The notes under the pieces are model-generated. The model searched no databases, was not told the DNA's origin, and was given only the letters and a program-made list of their open reading frames with translations. From Auanema rhodensis (Eukaryota; Nematoda; Chromadorea; Rhabditida; Rhabditidae): DNA of 64,000 nucleotides. Within the stretch, counting starts at the first letter, position 1. Every line of letters begins with the position of its first letter. This document shows positions 36,345 to 50,021 of the stretch, one piece after another. The DNA lies in NCBI GenBank assembly GCA_964057225.1, contig OZ059900.1:22273638-22337637 (forward strand). The letters are read 5' to 3'. A program made the translations under genes and the position numbers.

Positions 36345-38737
36345 GTTTTGACTTACGATTTCATGTGTTCAAACTCATGCAATGTCAATGAAACCTAGCT
36401 CAAAATTGTTTGTACAACGTCTAGTTCCACTTTCACGACAAAAAAACAGGGGTTAGAAAATTAAGGAAATTAGCATATTCTGAGGGCACGCCCCTTATGG
36501 CTAATATTGATTAAATCGATTTTTGTTCATATGAGTAGTCAAATGCAACGAATTTCAGCGTGTTACATACTGAAATGAAGCATTTTACATGCTGAACACT
36601 AGAAAAATACAAAAACACAGTATTTCCCATGAGAAATATTTTATTATGCTGGAAAACCAGTTTTTGGAATTTTCGCTGTAAACAAGGTTTTGACTTACGA
36701 TTTCATGTGTTCAAACTCATGCAATGTCAATGAAACCTAGCTCAAAATTGTTCGTACAACGTCTAGTTCCACTTTCACGACAAAAAAACAGGGGTTAGAA
36801 AATTAAGGAAATTAGCATATTCTGAGGGCACGCCCCTTATGGCTAATATTGATTAAATCGATTTTTGTTCATATGAGTCGTCAAATGCAACGAATTTCAG
36901 CGTGTTACATACTAAAATGAAGCATTTTACATGCTGAACACTAGAAAAATACAAAAACACAGTATTTCCCATGAGAAATATTTTATTATGCTGGAAAACC
37001 AGTTTTTGGAAATTTCGCTGTAAACAAGGTTTTGACTTACGATTTCATGTGTTCAAACTCATGCAATGTCAATGAAACCTAGCTCAAAATTGTTCGTACA
37101 ACGTCTAGTTCCACTTTCACGACAAAAAAACAGGGGTTAGAAAATTAAGGAAATTAGCATATTCTGAGGGCACGCCCCTTATGGCTAATATTGATTAAAT
37201 CGATTTTTGTTCATATGAGTCGTCAAATGCAACGAATTTCATCGTGTTACATACTAAAATGAAGCATTTTACATGCTGAACACTAGAAAAATACAAAAAC
37301 ACAGTATTTCCCATGAGAAATATTTTATTATGCTGGAAAACCAGGTTTTGGAAATTTCGCTGTAAACAAGGTTTTGACTTACGATTTCATGTGTTCAAAC
37401 TCATGCAATGTCAATGAAACCTAGCTCAAAATTGTTCGTACAACGTCTAGTTCCACTTTCACGACAAAAAAACAGGGGTTAGAAAATTTAGGAAATTAGC
37501 ATATTCTGAGGGCACGCCCCTTATGGCTAATATTGATTAAATCGATTTTTGTTCATATGAGTCGTCAAATGCAACGAATTTCAGCGTGTTACATACTAAA
37601 ATGAAGTATTTTACATGCTGAACACTAGAAAAATACAAAAACACAGTATTTCCCATGAGAAATATTTTATTATGCTGGAAAACCAGTTTTTGGAAATTTC
37701 GCTGTAAACAAGGTTTTGACTTACGATTTCATGTGTTCAAACTCATGCAATGTCAATGAAACCTAGCTCAAAATTGTTCCTACAACGTCTAGTTCCACTT
37801 TCACGACAAAAAACAGGGGTTAGAAAATTAAGGAAATTAGCATATTCTGAGGGCACGCCCCTTATGGCTAATATTGATTAAATCGATTTTTGTTCATATG
37901 AGTCGTCAAATGCAACGAATTTCAGCGTGTTACATACTAAAATGAAGCATTTTACATGCTGAACACTAGAAAAATACAAAAACACAGTATTTCCCATGAG
38001 AAATATTTTATTATGCTGGAAAACCAGTTTTTGGAAATTTCGCTGTAAACAAGGTTTTGACTTACGATTTCATGTGTTCAAACTCATGCAATGTCAATGA
38101 AACCTAGCTCAAAATTGTTCCTACAACGTCTAGTTCCACTTTCACGACAAAAAAACAGGGGTTAGAAAATTAAGGAAATTAGCATATTCTGAGGGCACGC
38201 CCCTTATGGCTAATATTGATTAAATCGATTTTTGTTCATATGAGTCGTCAAATGCAACGAATTTCAGCGTGTTACATACTAAAATGAAGCATTTTACATG
38301 CTGAACACTAGAAAAATACAAAAACACAGTAATACCCATGAGAAATATTTTATTATGCTGGAAAACCAGTTTTTGGAAATTTCGCTGTAAACAAGGTTTT
38401 GACTTACGATTTCATGTGTTCAAACTCATGCAATGTCAATGAAACCTAGCTCAAAATTGTTAATACAATGTCTAGTTCCACTTTCACGACAAAAAAACAG
38501 GGGTTAGAAAATTAAGGAAATTAGCATATTCTGAGGGCACGCCCTTTATGGCTAATATTGATTAAATCGATTTTTGTTCATATGAGTCGTCAAATGCAAC
38601 GAATTTCAGCGTGTTACATACTAAAATGAAGCATTTTACATGCTGAACACTATAAAAATACAAAAACACAGTATTTCCCATGAGAAATATTTTATTATGC
38701 TGGAAAACCAGTTTTTGGAAATTTCGCTGTAAACAAG
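36345..38737 (+). repeat. 7-mer HOR, copy 1 (2393 bp)
   Basis: Monomers in order: T67/A193/ACTGAAATG/T326 (36345); standard (36687); CATCG with CCAGGTTTTGG (37029); T119 with AAGTATT (37371); 6-A (37713); standard with GTAATACCC at its end (38054); and TTAATACAATG with CCCTTTATGG (38396). The unit is seven monomers less one base. The same order recurs in the next two blocks. Confidence 0.9.
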
Positions 38738-40788
38738 GTTTTGACTTACGATTTCATGTGTTCAAACTCATGCAATGTCAATGAAACCTAGCTCAAAATT
38801 GTTTGTACAACGTCTAGTTCCACTTTCACGACAAAAAAACAGGGGTTAGAAAATTAAGGAAATTAGCATATTCTGAGGGCACGCCCCTTATGGCTAATAT
38901 TGATTAAATCGATTTTTGTTCATATGAGTAGTCAAATGCAACGAATTTCAGCGTGTTACATACTGAAATGAAGCATTTTACATGCTGAACACTAGAAAAA
39001 TACAAAAACACAGTATTTCCCATGAGAAATATTTTATTATGCTGGAAAACCAGTTTTTGGAATTTTCGCTGTAAACAAGGTTTTGACTTACGATTTCATG
39101 TGTTCAAACTCATGCAATGTCAATGAAACCTAGCTCAAAATTGTTCGTACAACGTCTAGTTCCACTTTCACGACAAAAAAACAGGGGTTAGAAAATTAAG
39201 GAAATTAGCATATTCTGAGGGCACGCCCCTTATGGCTAATATTGATTAAATCGATTTTTGTTCATATGAGTCGTCAAATGCAACGAATTTCAGCGTGTTA
39301 CATACTAAAATGAAGCATTTTACATGCTGAACACTAGAAAAATACAAAAACACAGTATTTCCCATGAGAAATATTTTATTATGCTGGAAAACCAGTTTTT
39401 GGAAATTTCGCTGTAAACAAGGTTTTGACTTACGATTTCATGTGTTCAAACTCATGCAATGTCAATGAAACCTAGCTCAAAATTGTTCGTACAACGTCTA
39501 GTTCCACTTTCACGACAAAAAAACAGGGGTTAGAAAATTAAGGAAATTAGCATATTCTGAGGGCACGCCCCTTATGGCTAATATTGATTAAATCGATTTT
39601 TGTTCATATGAGTCGTCAAATGCAACGAATTTCATCGTGTTACATACTAAAATGAAGCATTTTACATGCTGAACACTAGAAAAATACAAAAACACAGTAT
39701 TTCCCATGAGAAATATTTTATTATGCTGGAAAACCAGGTTTTGGAAATTTCGCTGTAAACAAGGTTTTGACTTACGATTTCATGTGTTCAAACTCATGCA
39801 ATGTCAATGAAACCTAGCTCAAAATTGTTCGTACAACGTCTAGTTCCACTTTCACGACAAAAAAACAGGGGTTAGAAAATTTAGGAAATTAGCATATTCT
39901 GAGGGCACGCCCCTTATGGCTAATATTGATTAAATCGATTTTTGTTCATATGAGTCGTCAAATGCAACGAATTTCAGCGTGTTACATACTAAAATGAAGT
40001 ATTTTACATGCTGAACACTAGAAAAATACAAAAACACAGTATTTCCCATGAGAAATATTTTATTATGCTGGAAAACCAGTTTTTGGAAATTTCGCTGTAA
40101 ACAAGGTTTTGACTTACGATTTCATGTGTTTAAACTCATGCAATGTCAATGAAACCTAGCTCAAAATTGTTCCTACAACGTCTAGTTCCACTTTCACGAC
40201 AAAAAACAGGGGTTAGAAAATTAAGGAAATTAGCATATTCTGAGGGCACGCCCCTTATGGCTAATATTGATTAAATCGATTTTTGTTCATATGAGTCGTC
40301 AAATGCAACGAATTTCAGCGTGTTACATACTAAAATGAAGCATTTTACATGCTGAACACTAGAAAAATACAAAAACACAGTAATACCCATGAGAAATATT
40401 TTATTATGCTGGAAAACCAGTTTTTGGAAATTTCGCTGTAAACAAGGTTTTGACTTACGATTTCATGTGTTCAAACTCATGCAATGTCAATGAAACCTAG
40501 CTCAAAATTGTTAATACAATGTCTAGTTCCACTTTCACGACAAAAAAACAGGGGTTAGAAAATTAAGGAAATTAGCATATTCTGAGGGCACGCCCTTTAT
40601 GGCTAATATTGATTAAATCGATTTTTGTTCATATGAGTCGTCAAATGCAACGAATTTCAGCGTGTTACATACTAAAATGAAGCATTTTACATGCTGAACA
40701 CTAGAAAAATACAAAAACACAGTATTTCTCATGAAAAATATTTTATTATGCTGGAAAACCAGTTTTTGGAAATTTCGCTGTAAACAAG
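38738..40788 (+). repeat. 7-mer HOR, copy 2, one monomer deleted (2051 bp)
   Basis: Same order as copy 1 but six monomers. The 6-A monomer (starting 40106) ends with the GTAATACCC marker that copy 1 carries on the following monomer. The lost monomer was thus removed by an exchange between lattice-aligned points of the fifth and sixth monomers, leaving a chimera. GTTTAAACTC near 40128 is private. The last monomer ends with CTC and ATGAAAAATATT, as the monomer just before 36345 does. Confidence 0.9.
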
Positions 40789-43181
40789 GTTTTGACTTAC
40801 GATTTCATGTGTTCAAACTCATGCAATGTCAATGAAACCTAGCTCAAAATTGTTTGTACAACGTCTAGTTCCACTTTCACGACAAAAAAACAGGGGTTAG
40901 AAAATTAAGGAAATTAGCATATTCTGAGGGCACGCCCCTTATGGCTAATATTGATTAAATCGATTTTTGTTCATATGAGTAGTCAAATGCAACGAATTTC
41001 AGCGTGTTACAAACTGAAATGAAGCATTTTACATGCTGAACACTAGAAAAATACAAAAACACAGTATTTCCCATGAGAAATATTTTATTATGCTGGAAAA
41101 CCAGTTTTTGGAATTTTCGCTGTAAACAAGGTTTTGACTTACGATTTCATGTGTTCAAACTCATGCAATGTCAATGAAACCTAGCTCAAAATTGTTCGTA
41201 CAACGTCTAGTTCCACTTTCACGACAAAAAAACAGGGGTTAGAAAATTAAGGAAATTAGCATATTCTGAGGGCACGCCCCTTATGGCTAATATTGATTAA
41301 ATCGATTTTTGTTCATATGAGTCGTCAAATGCAACGAATTTCAGCGTGTTACATACTAAAATGAAGCATTTTACATGCTGAACACTAGAAAAATACAAAA
41401 ACACAGTATTTCCCATGAGAAATATTTTATTATGCTGGAAAACCAGTTTTTGGAAATTTCGCTGTAAACAAGGTTTTGACTTACGATTTCATGTGTTCAA
41501 ACTCATGCAATGTCAATGAAACCTAGCTCAAAATTGTTCGTACAACGTCTAGTTCCACTTTCACGACAAAAAAACAGGGGTTAGAAAATTAAGGAAATTA
41601 GCATATTCTGAGGGCACGCCCCTTATGGCTAATATTGATTAAATCGATTTTTGTTCATATGAGTCGTCAAATGCAACGAATTTCATCGTGTTACATACTA
41701 AAATGAAGCATTTTACATGCTGAACACTAGAAAAATACAAAAACACAGTATTTCCCATGAGAAATATTTTATTATGCTGGAAAACCAGGTTTTGGAAATT
41801 TCGCTGTAAACAAGGTTTTGACTTACGATTTCATGTGTTCAAACTCATGCAATGTCAATGAAACCTAGCTCAAAATTGTTCGTACAACGTCTAGTTCCAC
41901 TTTCACGACAAAAAAACAGGGGTTAGAAAATTTAGGAAATTAGCATATTCTGAGGGCACGCCCCTTATGGCTAATATTGATTAAATCGATTTTTGTTCAT
42001 ATGAGTCGTCAAATGCAACGAATTTCAGCGTGTTACATACTAAAATGAAGTATTTTACATGCTGAACACTAGAAAAATACAAAAACACAGTATTTCCCAT
42101 GAGAAATATTTTATTATGCTGGAAAACCAGTTTTTGGAAATTTCGCTGTAAACAAGGTTTTGACTTACGATTTCATGTGTTCAAACTCATGCAATGTCAA
42201 TGAAACCTAGCTCAAAATTGTTCCTACAACGTCTAGTTCCACTTTCACGACAAAAAACAGGGGTTAGAAAATTAAGGAAATTAGCATATTCTGAGGGCAC
42301 GCCCCTTATGGCTAATATTGATTAAATCGATTTTTGTTCATATGAGTCGTCAAATGCAACGAATTTCAGCGTGTTACATACTAAAATGAAGCATTTTACA
42401 TGCTGAACACTAGAAAAATACAAAAACACAGTATTTCCCATGAGAAATATTTTATTATGCTGGAAAACCAGTTTTTGGAAATTTCGCTGTAAACAAGGTT
42501 TTGACTTACGATTTCATGTGTTCAAACTCATGCAATGTCAATGAAACCTAGCTCAAAATTGTTCCTACAACGTCTAGTTCCACTTTCACGACAAAAAAAC
42601 AGGGGTTAGAAAATTAAGGAAATTAGCATATTCTGAGGGCACGCCCCTTATGGCTAATATTGATTAAATCGATTTTTGTTCATATGAGTCGTCAAATGCA
42701 ACGAATTTCAGCGTGTTACATACTAAAATGAAGCATTTTACATGCTGAACACTAGAAAAATACAAAAACACAGTAATACCCATGAGAAATATTTTATTAT
42801 GCTGGAAAACCAGTTTTTGGAAATTTCGCTGTAAACAAGGTTTTGACTTACGATTTCATGTGTTCAAACTCATGCAATGTCAATGAAACCTAGCTCAAAA
42901 TTGTTAATACAATGTCTAGTTCCACTTTCACGACAAAAAAACAGGGGTTAGAAAATTAAGGAAATTAGCATATTCAGAGGGCACGCCCTTTATGGCTAAT
43001 ATTGATTAAATCGATTTTTGTTCATATGAGTCGTCAAATGCAACGAATTTCAGCGTGTTACATACTAAAATGAAGCATTTTACATGCTGAACACTATAAA
43101 AATACAAAAACACAGTATTTCCCATGAGAAATATTTTATTATGCTGGAAAACCAGTTTTTGGAAATTTCGCTGTAAACAAG
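40789..43181 (+). repeat. 7-mer HOR, copy 3 (2393 bp)
   Basis: Full seven-monomer unit again: CCAGGTTTTGG near 41785, 6-A near 42253, GTAATACCC near 42773 and TTAATACAATG near 42903. Private differences include TTACAAACTG near 41008 and TTCAGAGGG near 42973. The last monomer has ACTATAAAA (T at lattice 258), as does the last monomer of copy 1. Confidence 0.9.
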
Positions 43182-45233
43182 GTTTTGACTTACGATTTCA
43201 TGTGTTCAAACTCATGCAATGTCAATGAAACCTAGCTCAAAATTGTTCCTACAACGTCTAGTTCCACTTTCACGACAAAAAAAACAGGGGTTAGAAAATT
43301 AAGGAAATTAGCATATTCTGAGGGCACGCCCCTTATGGCTAATATTGATTAAATCGATTTTTGTTCATATGAGTCGTCAAATGCAACGAATTTCAGCGTG
43401 TTACATACTAAAATGAAGCATTTTACATGCTGAACACTAGAAAAATACAAAAACACAGTATTTCCCATGAGAAATATTTTATTATGCTGGAAAACCAGTT
43501 TTTGGAAATTTCGCTGTAAACAAGGTTTTGACTCACGATTTCATGTGTTCAAACTCATGCAATGTCAATGAAACCTAGCTCAAAATTGTTCCTACAACGT
43601 CTAGTTCCACTTTCACGACAAAAAAACAGGGGTTAGAAAATTAAGGAAATTAGCTTATTCTGAGGGCACGCCCCTTATGGCTAATATTGATTAAATCGAT
43701 TTTTGTTCATATGAGTCGTCAAATGCAACGAATTTCAGCGTGTTACATACTAAAATGAAGCATTTCACATGCTGAACACTAGAAAAATACAAAAACACAG
43801 TATTTCCCATGAGAAATATTTTATTATGCTGGAAAACCAGTTTTTGGAAATTTCGCTGTAAACAAGTTTTTGACTTACGATTTCATGTGTTCAAACTCAT
43901 GCAATGTCAATGAAACCTAGCTCAAAATTGTTCCTACAACGTCTAGTTCCACTTTCACGACAAAAAAACAGGGGTTAGAAAATTAAGGAAATTAGCATAT
44001 TCTGAGGGCACGCCTCTTATGGCTAATATTGATTAAATCGATTTTTGTTCATATGAGTCGTCAAATGCAACGAATTTCAGCGTGTTACATACTAAAATGA
44101 AGCATTTTACATGCTGAACACTATAAAAATACAAAAACACAGTATTTCCCATGAGAAATATTTTATTATGCTGGAAAACCAGTTTTTGGAAATTTCGCTG
44201 TAAACAAGGTTTTGACTTACGATTTCATGTGTTCAAACTCATGCAATGTCAATGAAACCTAGCTCAAAATTGTTCCTACAACGTCTAGTTCCACTTTCAC
44301 GACAAAAAAACAGGGGTTAGAAAATTAAGGAAATTAGCATATTCTGAGGGCACGCCCCTTATGGCTAATATTGATTAAATCGATTTTTGTTCATATGAGT
44401 CGTCAAATGCAACGAATTTCAGCGTGTTACATACTAAAATGAAGCATTTTACATGCTGAACACTATAAAAATACAAAAACACAGTAATTCCCATGAGAAA
44501 TATTTTATTATGCTGGAAAACCAGTTTTTGGAAAGTTCGCTGTAAACAAGGTTTTGACTTACGATTTCATGTGTTCAAACTCATGCAATGTCAATGAAAC
44601 CTAGCTCAAAATTGTTCCTACAACGTCTAGTTCCACTTTCACGACAAAAAACAGGGGTTAGAAAATTAAGGAAATTAGCATATTCTGAGGGCACGCCCCT
44701 TATGGCTAATATTGATTAAATCGATTTTTGTTCATATGAGTCGTCAAATGCAACGAATTTCAGCGTGTTACATACTAAAATGAAGCATTTCACATGCTGA
44801 ACACTAGAAAAATACAAAAACACAGTATTTCCCATGAGAAATATTTTATTATGCTGGAAAACCAGTTTTTGGAAATTTCGCTGAAAACAAGTTTTTGACT
44901 TACGATTTAATGTGTTCAAACTCATGCAATGTCAATGAAACCTAGCTCAAAATTGTTTGTACAACGTCTAGTTTCACTTTCACGACAAAAAAACAGGGGT
45001 TAGAAAATTAAGGAAATTAGCATATTCTGAGGGCACGCCCCTTATGGCTAATATTGATTAAATCGATTTTTGTTCATATGAGTAGTCAAATGCAACGAAT
45101 TTCAGCGTGTTACATACTAAAATGAACCATTTTACATGCTGAACACTAGAAAAATACGAAAACACAGTATTTCCCATGAGAAATATTTTATTATGCTGGA
45201 AAACCAGTTTTTGGAAATTTCGCTGTAAACAAG
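43182..45233 (+). repeat. Mosaic monomers with several private changes
   Basis: Six monomers without a clear internal HOR. Features: an 8-A run near 43275, ACTCACG near 43531, AGCTTATT near 43652, GTTTTTGAC at the 43867 and 44892 boundaries, CGCCTCTT near 44013, ACTATAAAA in two monomers, GTAATTCCC near 44486, GAAAGTTCG near 44533, GCTGAAAAC near 44880, ATTTAATG near 44906 and ATACGAAAAC near 45155. The density of private variants looks higher than in neighbouring blocks, as expected for a stretch not recently copied. Confidence 0.65.
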
Positions 45234-47969
45234 GTTTTGACTTACGATTTCATGTGTTCAAACTCATGCAATGTCAATGAAACCTAGCTCAAAATTGTTC
45301 CTACAACGTCTAGTTCCACTTTCACGACAAAAAAACAGGGGTTAGAAAATTAAGGAAATTAGCATATTCTGAGGGCACGCCCCTTATGGCTAATATTGAT
45401 TAAATCGATTTTTGTTCATATGAGTCGTCAAATGCAACGAATTTCAGCGTGTTACATACTAAAATGAAGCATTTTACATGCTGAACACTAGAAAAATACA
45501 AAAACACAGTATTTCTCATGAGAAATATTTTATTATGCTGGAAAACCAGTTTTTGGAAATTTCGCTGTAAACAAGGTTTTGACTTACGATTTCATGTGTT
45601 CAAACTCATGCAATGTCAATGAAACCTAGCTCAAAATTGTTTGTACAACGTCTAGTTCCACTTTCACGACAAAAAAACAGGGGTTAGAAAATTAAGGAAA
45701 TTAGCATATTCTGAGGGCACGCCCCTTATGGCTAATATTGATTAAATCGATTTTTGTTCATATGAGTCGTCAAATGCAACGAATTTCAGCGTGTTACATA
45801 CTAAAATGAAGCATTTTACATGCTGAACACTAGAAAAATACAAAAACACAGTATTTCCCATGAGAAATATTTTATTATGCTGGAAAACCAGTTTTTGGAA
45901 ATTTCGCTGTAAACAAGGTTTTGACTTACGATTTCATGTGTTCAAACTCATGCAATGTCAATGAAACCTAGCTCAAAATTGTTTGTACAACGTCTAGTTC
46001 CACTTTCACGACAAAAAAACAGGGGTTAGAAAATTAATGAAATTAGCATATTCTGAGGGCACGCCCCTTATGGCTAATATTGATTAAATCGATTTTTGTT
46101 CATATGAGTCGTCAAATGCAACGAATTTCATCGTGTTACATACTAAAATGAAGCATTTTACATGCTGAACACTAGAAAAATACAAAAACACAGTATTTCT
46201 CATGAGAAATATTTTATTATGCTGGAAAACCAGTTTTTGGAAATTTCGCTGTAAACAAGGTTTTGACTTACGATTTCATGTGTTCAAACTCATGCAATGT
46301 CAATGAAACCTAGCTCAAAATTGTTTGTACAACGTTTAGTTCCACTTTCACGACAAAAAAACAGGGGTTAGAAAATTAAGCAAATTAGCATATTCTGAGG
46401 GCACGCCCCTTATGGCTAATATTGATTAAATCGATTTTTGTTCATATGAGTAGTCAAATGCAACGAATTTCAGCGTGTTACATACTAAAATGAAGCATTT
46501 TACATGCTGAACACTAGAAAAATACAAAAACACAGTATTTCCCATGAGAAATATTTTATTATGCTGGAAAACCAGTTTTTGGAATTTTCGCTGTAAACAA
46601 GGTTTTGACTTACGATTTCATGTGTTCAAACTCATGCAATGTCCATGAAACCTAGCTCAAAATTGTTCGTACAACGTCTAGTTCCACTTTCACGACAAAA
46701 AAACAGGGGTTAGAAAATTAAGGAAATTAGCATATTCTGAGGGCACGCCCCTTATGGCTAATATTGATTAAATCGATTTTTGTTCATATGAGTCGTCAAA
46801 TGCAACGAATTTCAGCGTGTTACATACTAAAATGAAGCATTTCACATGCTGAACACTAGAAAAATACAAAAACACAGTATTTCCCATGAGAAATATTTTA
46901 TTATGCTGGAAAACCAGTTTTTGGAAATTTCGCTGTAAACAAGGTTTTGACTTACGATTTCATGTGTTCAAACTCATGCAATGTCAATGAAACCTAGCTC
47001 AAAATTGTTCCTACAACGTCTAGTTCCACTTTCACGACAAAAAAACAGGGGTTAGAAAATTAAGGAAATTAGCATATTCTGAGGGCACGCCCCTTATGGC
47101 TAATATTGATTAAATCGATTTTTGTTCATATGAGTCGTCAAATGCAACGAATTTCAGCGTGTTACATACTAAAATGAAGTATTTTACATGCTGAACACTA
47201 GAAAAATACAAAAACACAGTATTTCCCATGAGAAATATTTTATTATGCTGGAAAACCAGTTTTTGGAATTTTCGCTGTAAACAAGGTTTTGACTTACGAT
47301 TTCATGTGTTCAAACTCATGCAATGTCAATGAAACCTAGCTCAAAATTGTTTGTACAACGTCTAGTTCCACTTTCACGACAAAAAAACAGGGGTTAGAAA
47401 ATTAAGGAAATTAGCATATTCTGAGAGCACGCCCCTTATGGCTAATATTGATTAAATCGATTTTTGTTCATATGAGTAGTCAAATGCAACGAATTTCAGC
47501 GTGTTACATACTAAAATGAAGCATTTTACATGCTGAACACTAGAAAAATACAAAAACACAGTATTTCCCATGAGAAATATTTTATTATGCTGGAAAACCA
47601 GTTTTTGGAATTTTCGCTGTAAACAAGGTTTTGACTTACGATTTCATGTGTTCAAACTCATGCAATGTCAATGAAACCTAGCTCAAAATTGTTCGTACAA
47701 CGTCTAGTTCCACTTTCACGACAAAAAAACAGGGGTTAGAAAATTAAGGAAATTAGCATATTCTGAGGGCACGCCCCTTATGGCTAATATTGATTAAATC
47801 GATTTTTGTTCATATGAGTCGTCAAATGCAAGGAATTTCAGCGTGTTACATACTAAAATGAAGCATTTTACATGCTGAACACTAGAAAAATACAAAAACA
47901 CAGTATTTCCCATGAGAAATATTTTATTATGCTGGAAAACCAGTTTTTGGAAATTTCGCTGTAAACAAG
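45234..47969 (+). repeat. Eight-monomer block, partly duplicated downstream
   Basis: Markers include AAGCAAATT (about 46378), GTCCATG (46641), CTGAGAGCAC (47421) and GCAAGGAAT (about 47828). GTCCATG recurs at 50745 (+4104, twelve monomers). GCAAGGAAT recurs at about 52274 (+4446, thirteen monomers). CTGAGAGCAC recurs in the 15-mer HOR. The block therefore shares ancestry with both 50-53 kb and 53-59 kb. Confidence 0.72.
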
Positions 47970-50021
47970 GTTTTGACTTACGATTTCATGTGTTCAAACT
48001 CATGCAATGTCAATGAAACCTAGCTCAAAATTGTTCCTACAACGTCTAGTTCCACTTTCACGACAAAAAAACAGGGGTTAGAAAATTAAGGAAATTAGCA
48101 TATTCTGAGGGCACGCCCCTTATGGCTAATATTGATTAAATCGATTTTTGTTTATATGAGTCGTCAAATGCAACGAATTTCAGCGTGTTACATACTAAAA
48201 TGGAGCATTTTACATGCTGAACACTAGAAAAATACAAAAACACAGTATTTCTCATGAGAAATATTTTATTATGCTGGAAAACCAGTTTTTGGAAATTTCG
48301 CTGTAAACAAGGTTTTGACTTACGATTTCATGTGTTCAAACTCATGCAATGTCAATGAAACCTAGCTCAAAATTGTTTGTACAACGTCTAGTTCCACTTT
48401 CACGACAAAAAAACAGGGGTTAGAAAATTAAGGAAATTAGCATATTCTGAGGGCACGCCCCTTATGGCTAATATTGATTAAATCGATTTTTGTTCATATG
48501 AGTCGTCAAATGCAACGAATTTCAGCGTGTTACATACTAAAATGAAGCATTTTACATGCTGAACACTAGAAAAATACAAAAACACAGTATTTCTCATGAG
48601 AAATATTTTATTATGCTGGAAAACCAGTTTTTGGAAATTTCGCTGTAAACAAGGTTTTGACTTACGATTTCATGTGTTCAAACTCATGCAATGTCAATGA
48701 AACCTAGCTCAAAATTGTTTGTACAACGTCTAGTTCCACTTTCACGACAAAAAAACAGGGGTTAGAAAATTAAGGAAATTAGCATATTCTGAGGGCACGC
48801 CCCTTATGGCTAATATTGATTAAATCGATTTTTGTTCATATGAGTCGTCAAATGCAACGAATTTCAGCGTGTTACATACTAAAATGAAGCATTTTACATG
48901 CTGAACACTAGAAAAATACAAAAACACAGTATTTCCCATGAGAAATATTTTATTATGCTGGAAAACCAGTTTTTGGAAATTTCGCTGTAAACAAGGTTTT
49001 GACTTACGATTTCATGTGTTCAAACTCATGCAATGTCAATGAAACCTAGCTCAAAATTGTTCCTACAACGTCTAGTTCCACTTTCACGACAAAAAAACAG
49101 GGGTTAGAAAATTAAGGAAATTAGCATATTCTGAGGGCACGCCCCTTATGGCTAATATTGATTAAATCGATTTTTGTTTATATGAGTCGTCAAATGCAAC
49201 GAATTTCAGCGTGTTACATACTAAAATGGAGCATTTTACATGCTGAACACTAGAAAAATACAAAAACACAGTATTTCTCATGAGAAATATTTTATTATGC
49301 TGGAAAACCAGTTTTTGGAAATTTCGCTGTAAACAAGGTTTTGACTTACGATTTCATGTGTTCAAACTCATGCAATGTCAATGAAACCTAGCTCAAAATT
49401 GTTTGTACAACGTCTAGTTCCACTTTCACGACAAAAAAACAGGGGTTAGAAAATTAAGGAAATTAGCATATTCTGAGGGCACGCCCCTTATGGCTAATAT
49501 TGATTAAATCGATTTTTGTTCATATGAGTCGTCAAATGCAACGAATTTCAGCGTGTTACATACTAAAATGAAGCATTTTACATGCTGAACACTAGAAAAA
49601 TACAAAAACACAGTATTTCTCATGAGAAATATTTTATTATGCTGGAAAACCAGTTTTTGGAAATTTCGCTGTAAACAAGGTTTTGACTTACGATTTCATG
49701 TGTTCAAACTCATGCAATGTCAATGAAACCTAGCTCAAAATTGTTTGTACAACGTCTAGTTCCACTTTCACGACAAAAAAACAGGGGTTAGAAAATTAAG
49801 GAAATTAGCATATTCTGAGGGCACGCCCCTTATGGCTAATATTGATTAAATCGATTTTTGTTCATATGAGTCGTCAAATGCAACGAATTTCAGCGTGTTA
49901 CATACTAAAATGAAGCATTTTACATGCTGAACACTAGAAAAATACAAAAACACAGTATTTCCCATGAGAAATATTTTATTATGCTGGAAAACCAGTTTTT
50001 GGAAATTTCGCTGTAAACAAG
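47970..50021 (+). repeat. Trimer HOR, two copies of 1026 bp
   Basis: Copies are 47970-48995 and 48996-50021. The first monomer of each has TTCCTAC, GTTTATATG (48150 and 49176), AAAATGGAGC and CTC; the second has TTTGTAC and CTC; the third has TTTGTAC and CCC. No difference between the copies was seen by eye, so the duplication is very recent. The GTTTATATG/GGAGC monomer recurs at 52416, 54126 and 59256. Confidence 0.88.
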
